The position numbers and the translations under genes were made by a program. This document shows, piece after piece, positions 10,555-21,524 of a stretch of 64,000 nt of DNA (the stretch's first letter is position 1; every line of letters starts with the position of its first letter). Source of the stretch: Ilyonectria destructans (taxonomy: Eukaryota > Ascomycota > Sordariomycetes > Hypocreales > Nectriaceae); the NCBI GenBank assembly GCA_020740775.1, contig JAHEWK010000001.1, positions 2,232,001 to 2,296,000 of the forward strand, in the 5' to 3' direction. The notes beneath the pieces are model-generated. The model worked only from the letters and a program-made list of their open reading frames with translations, searched no databases and was not told the DNA's origin.

Positions 10555-11648
10555 CTATTTTCCCTTGCGCATCTGAGCTCTTCCAAAATGTTGCAGGGCC
10601 TTGAGGAACACCTGGTATCCCACCCTTTCATTGTCTTGAAGGCAGAAAATCTCCGTCAACCGGATCTGCCAGGGCGGGTATCCCGATAACTCGAGATAAG
10701 GGCCGAAGGTGATCAGGAGCTCAGGCTCGGTCATGATACCCTCAGACAGCTCAGCGTCAATCAGCTCGGTCGAGATGTCTCGAGGAGAGAGCTTCCCCTT
10801 TTGCGACATCTCAGCCAGAGTCCTGGTCAGATCCACCATGGAGTCCCGGCCATCTTGAGAAGAAATCAAGTGCAATCTTAAATGGCCCTGGGGGTTTTCG
10901 CCGTTGGGTGCTGGGAGGTCTTCCTTGTGCGGCGAAGTAACGGACAGTCCGGGGTGTTGTCCACCAAAGTAGAAGGTGAGCTTCTGGTTCGCGGCATCAT
11001 AGACCCGCGACATGTTCTTCTTCAGGATGCCTGCATAATGTTAGTGCTTCTGTCAAAGAAAACCAAGCAGAGCGCTACCGTACCAGTCTTCTCATACACG
11101 GAGAGCATGGGGATCTCTGCGCAGGCACACCATGTCGCAATCTCAGCAACTTCGTCTATTAACCGCTCGACATCGGCCTTGGCCCTGTGACTCTCCTTGG
11201 CCTTCAGAATAACGCTGAGATGCGTGGGCTTCTTCTTCAGGGCCATGACGTCCCTCTTTATGTACTGCGGGGTGCCGTGGTGGTAGTAGAAGACTGACGA
11301 GACCTGGTAACAGAGGACATTCCACATCTGTCGCACTCTGATGTAGAGTGAGAAGATACCATGCAACACGGCAAATATGAGAACGTGCATCTGGTTCTTG
11401 AGGAATCGTCGGACGCCTAATGGCGACCTTCGTTGCGCTCGCGCGTTGGACGACGGGATTGGGGGGGTTTCGTTCGGGGCGGGGAGGTATGCCTATTATT
11501 TGTTAGAATGGAAGATGAACAATAACCCTAGGGGGTATAGGGTGCCAACCTTGATCATCCGTTGCCTCTCTTTCTCGTCCAGGAGAGTGTGATTCTTGTG
11601 ATCGTCGGCTCGATAGGCCTGGCGATCGCGGACCGTCATCAGGGGCAT
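10555..11648 (-). CDS. NUS1: Nus1/NgBR-type subunit of dehydrodolichyl diphosphate synthase
   Basis: Exons 11648-11550, 11492-11084 and 11030-10555 give 327 residues. Nus1 is the non-catalytic partner of the cis-prenyltransferase that makes dolichol for N-glycosylation and GPI anchors at the ER. An N-terminal hydrophobic segment (MHVLIFAVLHGIFSLYI, from residue 68) would anchor it in the ER. KKPTHLSVILKA, CAEIPMLSVYEKTG and LTEIFCLQDNERVGYQ follow the cis-prenyltransferase fold, and the protein ends RAQMRKGK, carrying the C-terminal RxG motif needed for complex activity. It lacks the catalytic Asp motif of the synthase, as expected. It shares a 641-nt divergent upstream region with SEC10. Confidence 0.9.
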
Positions 11649-12289
11649 CTTGAAGGTGGTTGCAGCCCGGGAGGCTGACTGGCGGAACTGGCGGTTTGTA
11701 GGTGATGTGAAGACGAAACAACGCGAATAAATGTCCGATTCGCGCGTAAATAACCTGGTTCAGGAGTGGGATCGAGCAGAAGCTGGGGTGGTGCAGCTTA
11801 TATGGAACTGAGGATGTGTGGGCAGACGTGACCAAAAAGCTGGCCTTGCTGCTGTGGCGGTGCTGGGTGGTTACGTCGTAGGTCTCCACTTGCCGAGTTC
11901 CTGCCCAGATGCGCAGGGTTGAGCCACTGAAAATACGTCGCTCATCCACATTGGCCACACTGGCCACATTGGCATGTGCCTGCTGCCAGCCTTGGCGCCA
12001 GCTTGGACTCTGTGGCGCAGCTCCGCTGGAACTTGGAAGGCGGGGCCCTGGAGCTCAGCCAGGCCCAAGCACGTACAGCACATGGATGGACTCGAGACAT
12101 GGCCATACATATTATGTTTGAGCGACGGACACGACACTCACGACACTGACGACGCGCACACGCGACCACGACCACGCCGACGACTGAATCGACTGAATCG
12201 ACCGAGCCACAGCATCGAAGCTCGATTTCTGCTCCCCACATGTAGTCCCGCCACTTGCGATAGCGTCACGAGCCTCCCGAGTTCCGACC
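11649..12289. promoter_or_regulatory. Divergent promoter region NUS1 / SEC10
   Basis: The region between the two start codons must hold both promoters. It contains short direct repeats (TGGCCAC near 11952-11968; ACGAC-type repeats at 12131-12185; CGACTGAAT twice at 12180-12198). No defined factor site or TATA box could be assigned with confidence. Dolichol synthesis and exocytosis are both secretory functions, so shared control is possible but unproven. Confidence 0.45.
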
Positions 12290-14892
12290 ATGGCCATGGA
12301 GCGGTCCTCCTCGAGCACTAAGGGTCTCTTCCCCAAGGGGCCCAGCTTCACCCTTGACGACTTCTCCAACAAGGACTTTATCGTGCGCGACTTCGTCGAC
12401 AGCTTGGCTGAGAGCGCTGTACCGCTGAATCGCCGATCCGGGAATTCGCCATCGACATTCGACCCTAAACCATTGATCCGCACCTTCGAGAGTAAGTCGC
12501 CGCTCTATTTCCCGGCGAGGAGCTGTCGCGCTAATCGAAGCTCCCAGATGCCCTGTCCCAGCTCGCACAACTTGGAGATGAGCTCCAGGAGAAGGAGTCG
12601 GAGCTTTTTTTCCAGGTGCGCCGCGCCGAAGCCCAGCACGACCAGACTCTCGACACACTGGGTCATAAGCTCGACCAATCCATGAGCTCGTTTGAAGCTC
12701 TCGATCTTTCCCTCAACCAGTCCCATGCGCATAGTCACAGTGCCAGCAGTCGATCAGATGGTGGAGGAAACATTGCTGTGCAAATTGGTGAGAAACTGGA
12801 GGACCTCGACAGGAAACGACGTCGCGCTCAGGATGCCATCTTCCTGATCCAGTGCTGGACCGAAGTCAGCGAAACTGGGCGGCTGACGTCGCTCCAAGAC
12901 GTCCAGCGCCAGGGCGGCTCTGAGAATAAAGTACGCTGTGCTGTCATTGCTCGACAGCTCATGCGCATCAGCCAGCGACTGGATCCGGCTTCTTGGGGCC
13001 AGACGAATGGTCACAAGAACGGCAACACGAACGGCGCCTTGCCTCCCACCCGATCACACAACACCCGCGAGGTTCTCGAAAAGTTCTGCGAGACCTTAGA
13101 ACAAGACCTCCTCCAGCAATTCAACAACAGCTACCGTCGGCAGAACTTTGAGGACATGATGGAGTGCTCAAAGGTCCTGTACGACTTCAATGGAGGCGCC
13201 AGTGTCATTGCTGTTTTTGTCAACCAGCACCAGTTCTTTATTGATCGTGATCAGCTATTGACAGACGAGGTTACCATGGATGGCGATACTTGGGAACAGC
13301 TTGCCGATCCTGACTCCGAACCTCCGGTGGTTGAACCCAGCTTGCAGTCCCTGGTCGACGAAGTCAAGATTGTGATGCAGGAGGAATCTTTCATCATCAA
13401 ACGAGCATTTCCGTACTACGAAACCGTCCTCATCAAATTTATTCAGCGAGTTTTCCAGCAGTCAGTTCAGCAGCGACTTGAGATGGTCTTGGACAAGACC
13501 GACACAATCTCTTCGCTGGCTTTCTTGAGATCGCTGCATTCTTCAAGAAGCTACATCAGTGCGCTAGTTGAAGACCTCAAGTCGCATGGCTTGACGGAGC
13601 ATCCGGAGCCTTGCTCAGCACAAATAGCCCAAACACTCGACCAGCAAATGGAGGACCTATTCGTCCCATATCTGATGGGCAACTCGTATATTGAGCGAGA
13701 AAGGAAGAGCCTGGACGCGACATACAGCTCATTGCTCTTTAAATTTAGTCTTTATCACTCCCGGCGGAAGAAGGCGCCCACGGGTTTCATGGCATCCCTC
13801 GCCCAGCAGGGCACTCAGCTTATCGCCTCGGCCAAGGACGCCTACATCGAGCGTCTCGACTCTTCGGAACTGACGGCCACACAAAAGGCCATGATGTTGC
13901 GTGTTGCCGGCTTGCAGGACAAGGACAATAAAAATGAAATTGAGGTTACGGAGGAGGACGGCAGACTTAGTGTCGCCAATGCCAAGCGTATGCTGAAGTG
14001 GCTGGCGGAGAGTGTGCAGCGAACGCTCGAGCTCGGATCCCAGACCGATACCCCCAAGGATGTCAACGTCCTCCTCAACCTGCTGCTCACGAGTATGGGC
14101 CAGGTCTACATCGAGACCGCGCTCGATGCGGCACATGACCAGGTTGTGGCGCTGGAGAATTCAAAGACAGAGCCAGACTTGTCGTACTTGCCGGGAATCC
14201 GATCAGCAGTCACCATTACGAGCGTTATGGACAGGTTCATCACGATTGTTCTCATCCGTCTTGCAGAATCTAACACGACAGTTCGGCGAAGCATGGAAGC
14301 ACAGAAGAAGGTGGCGATTGATAACATTGAGAAGAAGACAAACAACGTAATGAAGGGCAGCATCGATGTGGTGTCTAATTGGGTCATCAAGTCGCTTGGT
14401 GGCCAGAGGAAGCAGGACTTCCGACCCAAGGACGGCGAGCTGGAGTCGCTTCAGACGACGACCTGCCTCGGTATTTGCACGTTCCTGGGCCGTGCCAATA
14501 AGTTCGCCAGCCAGGCCGTCGACGGCCAGAACGCAGAGAAGTTCTTCAGCGAGCTCGCTCTGGCGCTGATCAAGCTCCTCTTCGAGCACTTCAAGAAGTT
14601 CCAGGTCAACGCGACGGGCGGTCTCATGGTCACGCAGGACATCGCCAAGTACGTCGCCACTATGCGCGAGTGGTCGCTGACTAAGGAGGTCGGCACCGCC
14701 GTCGAGATGCTCACCGAGATCGGCTCCCTCTTCATCGTCGGACCCGAGGCGCTGCGTGAGAAATCGAGGACCCTAGCGCCAGGGACCACGGGCAGCAGGG
14801 GCAGGTTATCGAAGGTTGACTTTAGGGCGTTTGTGCAGAAGCGCGACGACTCGGGTACGGTGGGAATCCAGGGCGTGTTGGCGGGTCTTTGA
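12290..14892 (+). CDS. SEC10: Exocyst complex subunit Sec10
   Basis: Two exons (12290-12491, 12548-14892) give 848 residues, the usual size of fungal Sec10. The exocyst tethers secretory vesicles to the plasma membrane at growing tips and septa. The N-terminus (FTLDDFSNKDFIVRDFVDSL, then LIRTFENALSQL across the intron) and the following coiled-coil stretch (QEKESELFFQVRRAEAQHDQ) match the family. The remainder is helical, with the CATCHR-type bundle expected, including IFLIQCWTEV and LGICTFLGRANKF. A second ATG lies two codons downstream (MAMERS), so the exact start is a choice between them. The stop is 137 nt from the DUS4 stop on the other strand. Confidence 0.93.
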
Positions 14893-15029
14893 ACGTGGCC
14901 GACTGCAGAGGATGTGATGTCCCGGAAATATGTAGCGGAACTGCGTATAGCTTGGAATACGATGCCATGTTTAACCACACGTACGTCCCGAGTCGTGTCT
15001 GGTTCGACGCTACCCCTGAGTCGAGGTGC

Positions 15030-16418
15030 TCACAAATCCCGTCTGAGGCCCCCAACCCGACCCGTCTTTTCGTCGATCATATCGTCGAGAAAGTCGATCA
15101 ATTCGCACATGTTCGCCAACCCAGTCATATGCGTCCGCTCCTTCTTGGTAAGCAGTGAAGATTTATCGGCGCCCATGCCCGGGGCGCACATCTCCTGGAT
15201 GTGATGAAGGGTCAGCTTAAAGGGCAAGGGGCAGCGGGCGACGTTGCACATGAAGGTCTCGACGGCGTCCCAAGGGCAGGCCGAGTAGCCAGCGAACAGC
15301 GCGGGGTTGGCGAGGAGTCCGCGAGCGGACATGAAGCCAGAGAGGTTGGTGTTGCTGGGGGATGGTGTCGGCTTAGAAGAGGTCGTGGAATTGAGGGTGA
15401 GCGTGGCGAGGGACGCAAGGGGGGTGTCGTTGTTGGTGGTGATGGTGGGCTGCAGGGGGAGCGAGTTGACGTCGAAAACATCGCCCGAGAGGAGAATGGG
15501 GAGAGTTCCAGCATACTTGGCGGTGAGGATCTCGAGAGCTTCAGTTCTGATGGGAATGGTGGAGGGCGTGGACCTTGTTCTTGGGTGGATGGTGACCCAG
15601 TCGACAAGCCGATTATGAGGGTGTCCTATCACGGTATCAAGAAAGTCCATGGTTCTCCTTGACACGCACATCCGTTAGTCCTTTGATCTGCTAGGTTGTT
15701 CGCCGGGCGTGAAAATACCTGAGGTCATCGTGGATTCTGATCTTGACACTGACGCTCCGGCCCTTGGGACTGTCGATATCCCTCTCCAGGCCCACATGCC
15801 ATCCATCCCTCTCCAACCGCTGCCGCGTCTCGACAACCATGTCCCGCACCAACTCGCGGTGCCCCATGAGCGCGGCGCCGAGCTTCTCCGCGCACGCCCA
15901 CGACTGCGGACACCCGCAGTTGAGGTCGACGCCGTTGGTGCTCGGCGCAACGAGGGCCGCCGCGCGCGCCATCTCGAGCGGCACGTTGGCGCCGAACTGG
16001 ACGATGGTGGCCGGCTGGCCGGGGTTGGTCGAGACAGTTATGTCTGTAAAGACAGCGTGTTAGCCCTGCTGTTTCCTGTATGTAGACGGGGCGGGAATCT
16101 TGCCACTGTCGCGTGCGAAGCTGTTGCGGTTGAACTCCTTCGCGAGGACCATGGGCGTCCAGCAGAGATCAACGCCGTACTGGTGGACTGTTTGGCGAAA
16201 GGCAAGCTATACCGAGAGGTTAGGCGCATATTCCGGACAATAGGAGCCATGCATGCCTTTCCATACCGCACCATAGGTGCAAGGGCGTTCAGAAACCGGT
16301 CTTGTTTCCTGGTGATATCGAATATCTTGAGAGGACTATATCGCCAGTGAGTATATGGCTACCCTAGACCTGAACCATGAACATACTGGGCAGACTCGCC
16401 CTCCCCGCCGATTGACAT
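15030..16418 (-). CDS. DUS4: tRNA-dihydrouridine synthase Dus4
   Basis: Exons 16418-16387, 16335-16257, 16206-16104, 16043-15719 and 15657-15030 give 388 residues. Dus4 uses FMN and NADPH to reduce uridines 20a and 20b in the tRNA D-loop. HPLKIFDITRKQDRFLNALA, APMVRYGKLAF and DLCWTPMVLAKEFNRNSFAR are spread over exons 1-3; DLNCGCPQSWACAEK in exon 4 holds the catalytic Cys (in GCP). FMSARGLLANPALF in exon 5 is the FMN-phosphate site. Introns 2 (16256-16207) and 3 (16103-16044) appear to start with GC. For intron 2 no GT donor keeps the frame. For intron 3 a weak GT donor 3 nt upstream would change DSDIT to DNIT. The gene converges with SEC10. Confidence 0.92.
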
Positions 16419-16726
16419 GGTGAGCCGAGACTTATTATGACCACTGGGTTGAGTAAAAATTATTGGGTAATACGAGGGGTGATCAAGTATAGTGGGCGTG
16501 CGGTCCTGGCCGGGTCAAGCAGTGTCTTTCGGCATGAATCATACAAAAAGAGAGGTTTTTGTGAATGGGGCCACGTGATGTGGATGGAGCCGTTCAAACA
16601 CCAACTTTGAACTGGCCACCCGTAGTATATTCACATCTCGATAGGTCGAGAAATTAACATCTAAGATTTAACATTTTTAACTATCGTATTTAACAATCAT
16701 TCTAATATTCCGGAAACATTGTTCCC

Positions 16727-18931
16727 TCATGCAACTACTACAGCGCTGTCCGAGTCAGGGGCAAACAAGCTATCAGCATCGCCCTCGACCTCTTGGACCT
16801 CCCATTCGTTCATGAGTCTTTCCCTCTCGAGAATGACCATCTCCAGCCACTTCTTCTCGGCTATCTTCTGGCTCGCCAAGTCCTTTTCCTTCTGTTCAAA
16901 TGTGGCGTCCAGTCGGTGCTTCGCGCTGTACATTATCTCCTCGGGGAGGGTCCGTTTTTCAGAGAGGTTGGCCTCGTGGAGCCTCAAAGCCTCCTTCTTC
17001 CACTTCTGCCACATGTGCTGCCTCTGATCCATGAGTTTCCGCAAGTTTAGCATGGCGGATTCGATCTCGTCCTCGCCGTCCTTCTTCTCCTTCCAATACT
17101 CTTGTAATCTCTCGTGATAAGCCTCCTCGATATCGTTCTCTTCTGCTGCCCTGATTTGGAAGTCTTTATTGAGTTCATACTCCTTATCGGCGATTTTGGT
17201 CATCATTAGTGAGTCCAGTTCGGATCGCTCCGTTTCCTGCTTCTTGGCGAGTTCCTCTTTCGCAGTCATGGTCTCCATGGCCAGGTCATTGGTCGTCTCA
17301 TCCTGGTCGCCCTCAACTAGGACCTGCTGCAGTTCATGCAACTGGTCAAGCATCACACGCAACTCCTTGTACTTGAGCTCAATATCCCTGCGGCGGATAC
17401 TCTCCTGTCGAACTCTTTCCTCAAGTTCGCGCTGTCGGCGTTCCTCCTCCAGCCGCTCCTGCTCTTGGCGAAGCATTTCGGCCTTGAGGGCCTCCTCCCG
17501 TTCGAATTCTTCGATTTGGAGAAGGATCTGGCGCAGATCTTCGGCCTGGCTCTGCTCTCTGAGTTGTCTTTGTTCTCGCCTATTTTCGGCTGCCGTCTTA
17601 ATGTCGTCCAGCTGCTGGGCTGTGCAGCTGCACGTCCGCCATCGCAGACCGCAGACGTAGCAGAACTGCGTCCCGCACCGACATGTCATATGTTGACATG
17701 CCTCCCGGTGCTCTACCAGCGCGTTGCAGTTGAAGCACCTCTTCCAACCCTCTTCCTCAGCCAACATGTTGGTCAATTCCATATCGGGATCTCGTTCGCA
17801 TTCCTTTCCTTTGTGGCCAGCATCCCGACATATGGTGCATGTAGAATGGTGATTGTCGCAGGTGCCCTCGCGCTTCTTGGTACTGATGTTTTGTGGTTTG
17901 ACCAAGAGATTGCACCCTTGGTGGCTGCAGTATATGCGCTCACCGATGGGGATGTCCCATTCACTGGATCGCTCCTGGAATATCTTCTTGAGGTCGGGTG
18001 GAATAAAGCGGACAATGGTTTGGACAGGAATCGGATTTAGGCAGCACTTGGGCGGCCACTGTTGCTCGTTCTGAACTGCCGCTGAGACGAGGCGGACAAA
18101 GCAGTCACGGCAATAACTATGGCAAGTGACCTTGATTACCTCTTTGGGCGAGAAGTCGTCGAGACAGGAGACACACTCGCTGTATGCCATTAGCAGGAGG
18201 ATCAGGGAGATGGTGGTGTTGTCAACTTACACTAGCTCCTCGGGGGTTCCCGGCTTCAAGATAGTGGCACGTTCTGACGTGGAGTACTCGCTGCTCGTCC
18301 GAGCCTCATATATCTTGCGGAGAGCCTCTAGGGCGGAACCAGTGGTACTGCTCTCCCCCCTTTGGTGACTGCGCTGAAAAATTCGACGAAGGGCGAACTT
18401 GCGCCGCTTCTCAGGCTTGGCAGGGACATCGGGGCCAATGACAGTGGAAGTAGATTCCGACTGGGAGACGATGGAAAACCGGAATGTTCTGTCGTCGGAT
18501 ATGGGTTTGTCTTGAGGGATGATAATGGGGAGATATGGTTCCTTGCCCTTGTCGAGCTTCTTGGCGTTATCCTCTGCCAGCTTGCTTTGCTCCTCCTTCT
18601 GGAGCTTCTGGCGCTGCTGGTCCGCGGCCTGGGTCTTGACATTCTCAATCGAGGACAAGACGATGTCGAGGAGAACCTGAGAGGTAATATTGGGGGCCTT
18701 CCTGAGTGCCTTTGGTGGGGTGTATTCGTACCAGTCGACGTCGGTGACATCGACGTCGGAGAGGTTGTTAGCAGACCAGGGAACCCTGGCTTCTCGCTCT
18801 CGGAAAGCCGCCTGAATGGTCTCGAGGTCGTCAAAGGGGTTGTCATAAAAGTCGATGTAGTCCTCCGGGCCAAAGGAGCCTGGCATCAGCTTCTGCTTCC
18901 CCTTTCCGCTGGGAGAAAGAACCGCAGCCAT
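16727..18931 (-). CDS. RBR (RING-IBR-RING) E3 ubiquitin ligase
   Basis: Two exons (18931-18231, 18179-16727) give 717 residues. RBR ligases pass ubiquitin through a cysteine in RING2 to the substrate. The first 233 residues are polar and unassigned. RING1 starts near residue 236 (CVSCLDDF...CHSYCRDCF), the IBR follows (CSHQGCNLL...CTICRDAGHKGKEC), and RING2 is CFNCNALVEHREACQHMTC with CGTQFCYVCG; the catalytic Cys is probably that of ACQHMTC, near residue 395. A long charged coiled coil follows (about residues 430-690; Glu, Lys, Arg and Gln rich), an unusual C-terminal extension compared with classical Ariadne proteins. The substrate is unknown. The intron falls just before RING1, so intron retention would remove all zinc domains. 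Confidence 0.9.
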
Positions 18932-20888
18932 GCTGTTGGTGGCGGGGCGATGGAGAGAGTGAGGGTCACGGATCGAACGCTGAGGCGCCCTTGTGAGGGT
19001 GTAAACGCATATGATGGAGCAGTTGGACGCTGGGAGCCAGATGAAGACGTCAACACTTGCAAGGGAGAGGAAGAACCGAAGGAGAGGAGGGGCACAAGCA
19101 AGAGTCCTACACTGGCGACTGGAAGCTATATATGAGGATGAAGACGAGGATAAGGCCGAGAGTGGTTCGTCTCGGTGACAGAAGCCGGTTACATGCGCTG
19201 GCCACCTGAGGCAAGGCAGGCAACGCCACGAGGGGACGTTAGGTACTCCGTACTTGGTCTCCAGTGCGGGACGAGAAAGGATGCGCAGCACATGAAAAGG
19301 AGCGCGAGTACATATCACGTCTCCAAAAGCCTCTAAAGCGCTGGCCTGGTAGGCTTGGGTCCTAGGGCCAAGGGGCGCCAGGCTCTCTGGGGAGCCCGAA
19401 TCAGCCTCCGGGCCGCCGTAGCACGCATCAAAACAAGACGTGGGGTCATCGAGGAGGGCATAGTTCGCTGGGTGGGAAGCCTTGGAATGGGGGATTGCTC
19501 AAGCTGCTGTAGGGCGTGGAGCCAATGAGGTCCGCGACGTCGTGTCACGCCCGCATTTGCCTGGACGTGCTTGCAACCCAGCTTCAGCAAGGGGGGGCTC
19601 AGCTCAGCCGTCTTGTTAGCGTGTGAAGCCCACGCCGCCGGCTCAGGATGGAGATGGGACTTTAGAGGGGAGAGGGGGCGATGAGACGCGCTGGGTGTGG
19701 GCTGTGCTGGGAAACAGTTCGACAGTTGGTTATGGGCGGAACAGATAGCGAGAGGCTCGGGGCAATGATACAGAAACGGAGGTTGAACGGCTGGGCAAGG
19801 AGACTGCTGTACGGGTCTACGGGAAGGATTCGACCATGGACTAATAATGGCTGCACGCTAATTCATGGTCATCAAGCAAGTAAACATTGAATCCTTCTTC
19901 TCTCCTGACTCGTGAGCGTAGGCATCCATTTACCGATGCTGATGTTCCATGCTTCCCCTCTGGGACTGGGCGGTTGATGCTGTAAATAGCGAACCATCCC
20001 CCTGCAGTCAACCCAGTCGCCTTGCAGTAACGAAATACGGACATCCATTCCAGCCGAGATCTGCGCCGCGCTACGTCGGGCGTCTGCACAGTGGAGCGAT
20101 TTCCCCACTGATGGATGCCCCGGGTGCATAGTGCTCGCTGCAAAGGTCATGGCGGCCCGTTTCCGCCTTCAATTCGCGAACAGATTCCACGTTCACAGGA
20201 CAGGGGTTGCTGATGTTTAGTATCGTCAGTTGGGTGATTGGTACTTTTGTCGTTTGCATCACGGATAATTAGCCCTTCATCCGGCTTACTCTCCAACACA
20301 GATATATCCATCCGTTGCCCACCAAGAGGGGATCACGTCCATGACGTCCATGACACAAGATATCCATGACACAAGATATTCATAGCACAAGATATTCATG
20401 ACACCCATTCACCCATAGCATCTATAACATCCATGACACCCATAAGGCGGCCATTCATCGGCCTATACTGTACCTATCGGCCTTGGACCTGGCGCCCTTC
20501 CACAGCCCCCCAAGCAAGTACAGTGGGTAACAGTCTCACTCCGGCCGGCTCATAAACATCTCAACCACCAGGCAGTTGGCTGCCTTGTGACGATGAAGCA
20601 ATTTCCTGCCTTTAATCTGTAAATGCTATTCTCAATTTCAAACCAGCACGTGGCAAAAAATCACAGACGTCTTCACCTTCCAGGCGAGTTGACGTTGATT
20701 GGATTACCCATCCTCGGTCAACCTCTGGACGCCGAAGGGCCGAGCTCCACTGCGCATGCTCGCAACTCCAGAAATTCCATTTTTACAGCACCTGCTTCCA
20801 CCACACGCAGTACAGTCAGTCACAACTGCACCTCGTCCTCAGTAAAAGCCACACGACTCTCAAAACGTAATCTCATCCATCCACAACA
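18932..20888. other. Divergent intergenic region RBR ligase / SDHAF1
   Basis: No gene could be supported. A TATATA-like stretch at 19127-19133 lies about 200 nt upstream of the RBR start and may be a core promoter element. A 16-bp minisatellite lies at 20348-20410 (listed separately). The last few hundred bases are C/T/A-rich leader sequence before the SDHAF1 ATG. Open frames over 60 codons exist on both strands but show no domain. Confidence 0.45.
20348..20410. repeat. 16-bp minisatellite, about four units
   Basis: The unit CCATGACACAAGATAT occurs at 20348 and 20364, then as TCATAGCACAAGATAT at 20380, followed by a diverged fourth unit. Further related words (CATGACACCCAT) continue to about 20442. 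It lies in non-coding DNA upstream of SDHAF1. Confidence 0.8.
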
Positions 20889-21251
20889 ATGCGTCTTTCA
20901 GGCTTGCAGAAGGAGGTCCTGGCCCTCTACCGCCACTGCCTCCGCGAGAGCCGTAAGAAACCGCTGGTATGTGAACTGTAACTGCACTGCCCATCAAACA
21001 ACTTGCCGACATTGACACGTCGCCAGGCCAGCAGACCGCATTTCGAGAACTTCGCCAGGTACGTCGCATCCCCCGCATCGTAATTCCCCTGGTTCGTACG
21101 CACCGTAGCTAAGGCAACCCGCAGGGCAGAGTTTGTCCGGAATCTGAGCATCGACAAGCGCGACTTTGCTGCCATTGAGTTCCTCCTTCGCAAGGGCCGT
21201 CGACAGCTGGAGGTTTACTCATCCCCCGGCATTAAAGACATCACACCGTAA
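20889..21251 (+). CDS. SDH6: Succinate dehydrogenase assembly factor 1 (LYR protein)
   Basis: Three exons (20889-20966, 21027-21058, 21125-21251) give 78 residues. SDHAF1/Sdh6 is a mitochondrial matrix LYR-motif protein that helps insert iron-sulfur clusters into the Sdh2 subunit of complex II. The start MRLSGLQKEVLALYRHCLR carries the LYR motif at residues 13-15. RAEFVRNLSIDKRDFAAIEF and LLRKGRRQLEVYSSPGIKDI complete the family profile. The middle exon is only 32 nt. The short length and absence of a cleavable presequence are normal for this family. Confidence 0.9.
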
Positions 21252-21524
21252 TCGAAACTTCTTCCCCGAAAACCGTCTCAGCAGGAGCCATGGACGTCGT
21301 CATCATCGGTCCTCCCCAAATCCTGCACTTGGCCCTTCTTGAGCTGGTCTTGGAAGGACAGCCCACAATCCATCCGTCTCACCTCTCCAAGCCTACCAAC
21401 GTCTCAACTTCTCCCAGAGCCAATCTTGCCATGGGTCTAAACACCATAAATTCTGCCACTGCTATACCTCTTGCGCTCCTTGAATAATTCTCCTTGGAAA
21501 CCTTACTCCACCACTTCTATCAAG

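Noticed and set aside
16104..16107. GT donor for DUS4 intron 3, three nt upstream of the GC donor
   Set aside because: GTGGCA is a weak donor and would give RDNIT; the GC donor gives RDSDIT, closer to the family. Not fully excluded.
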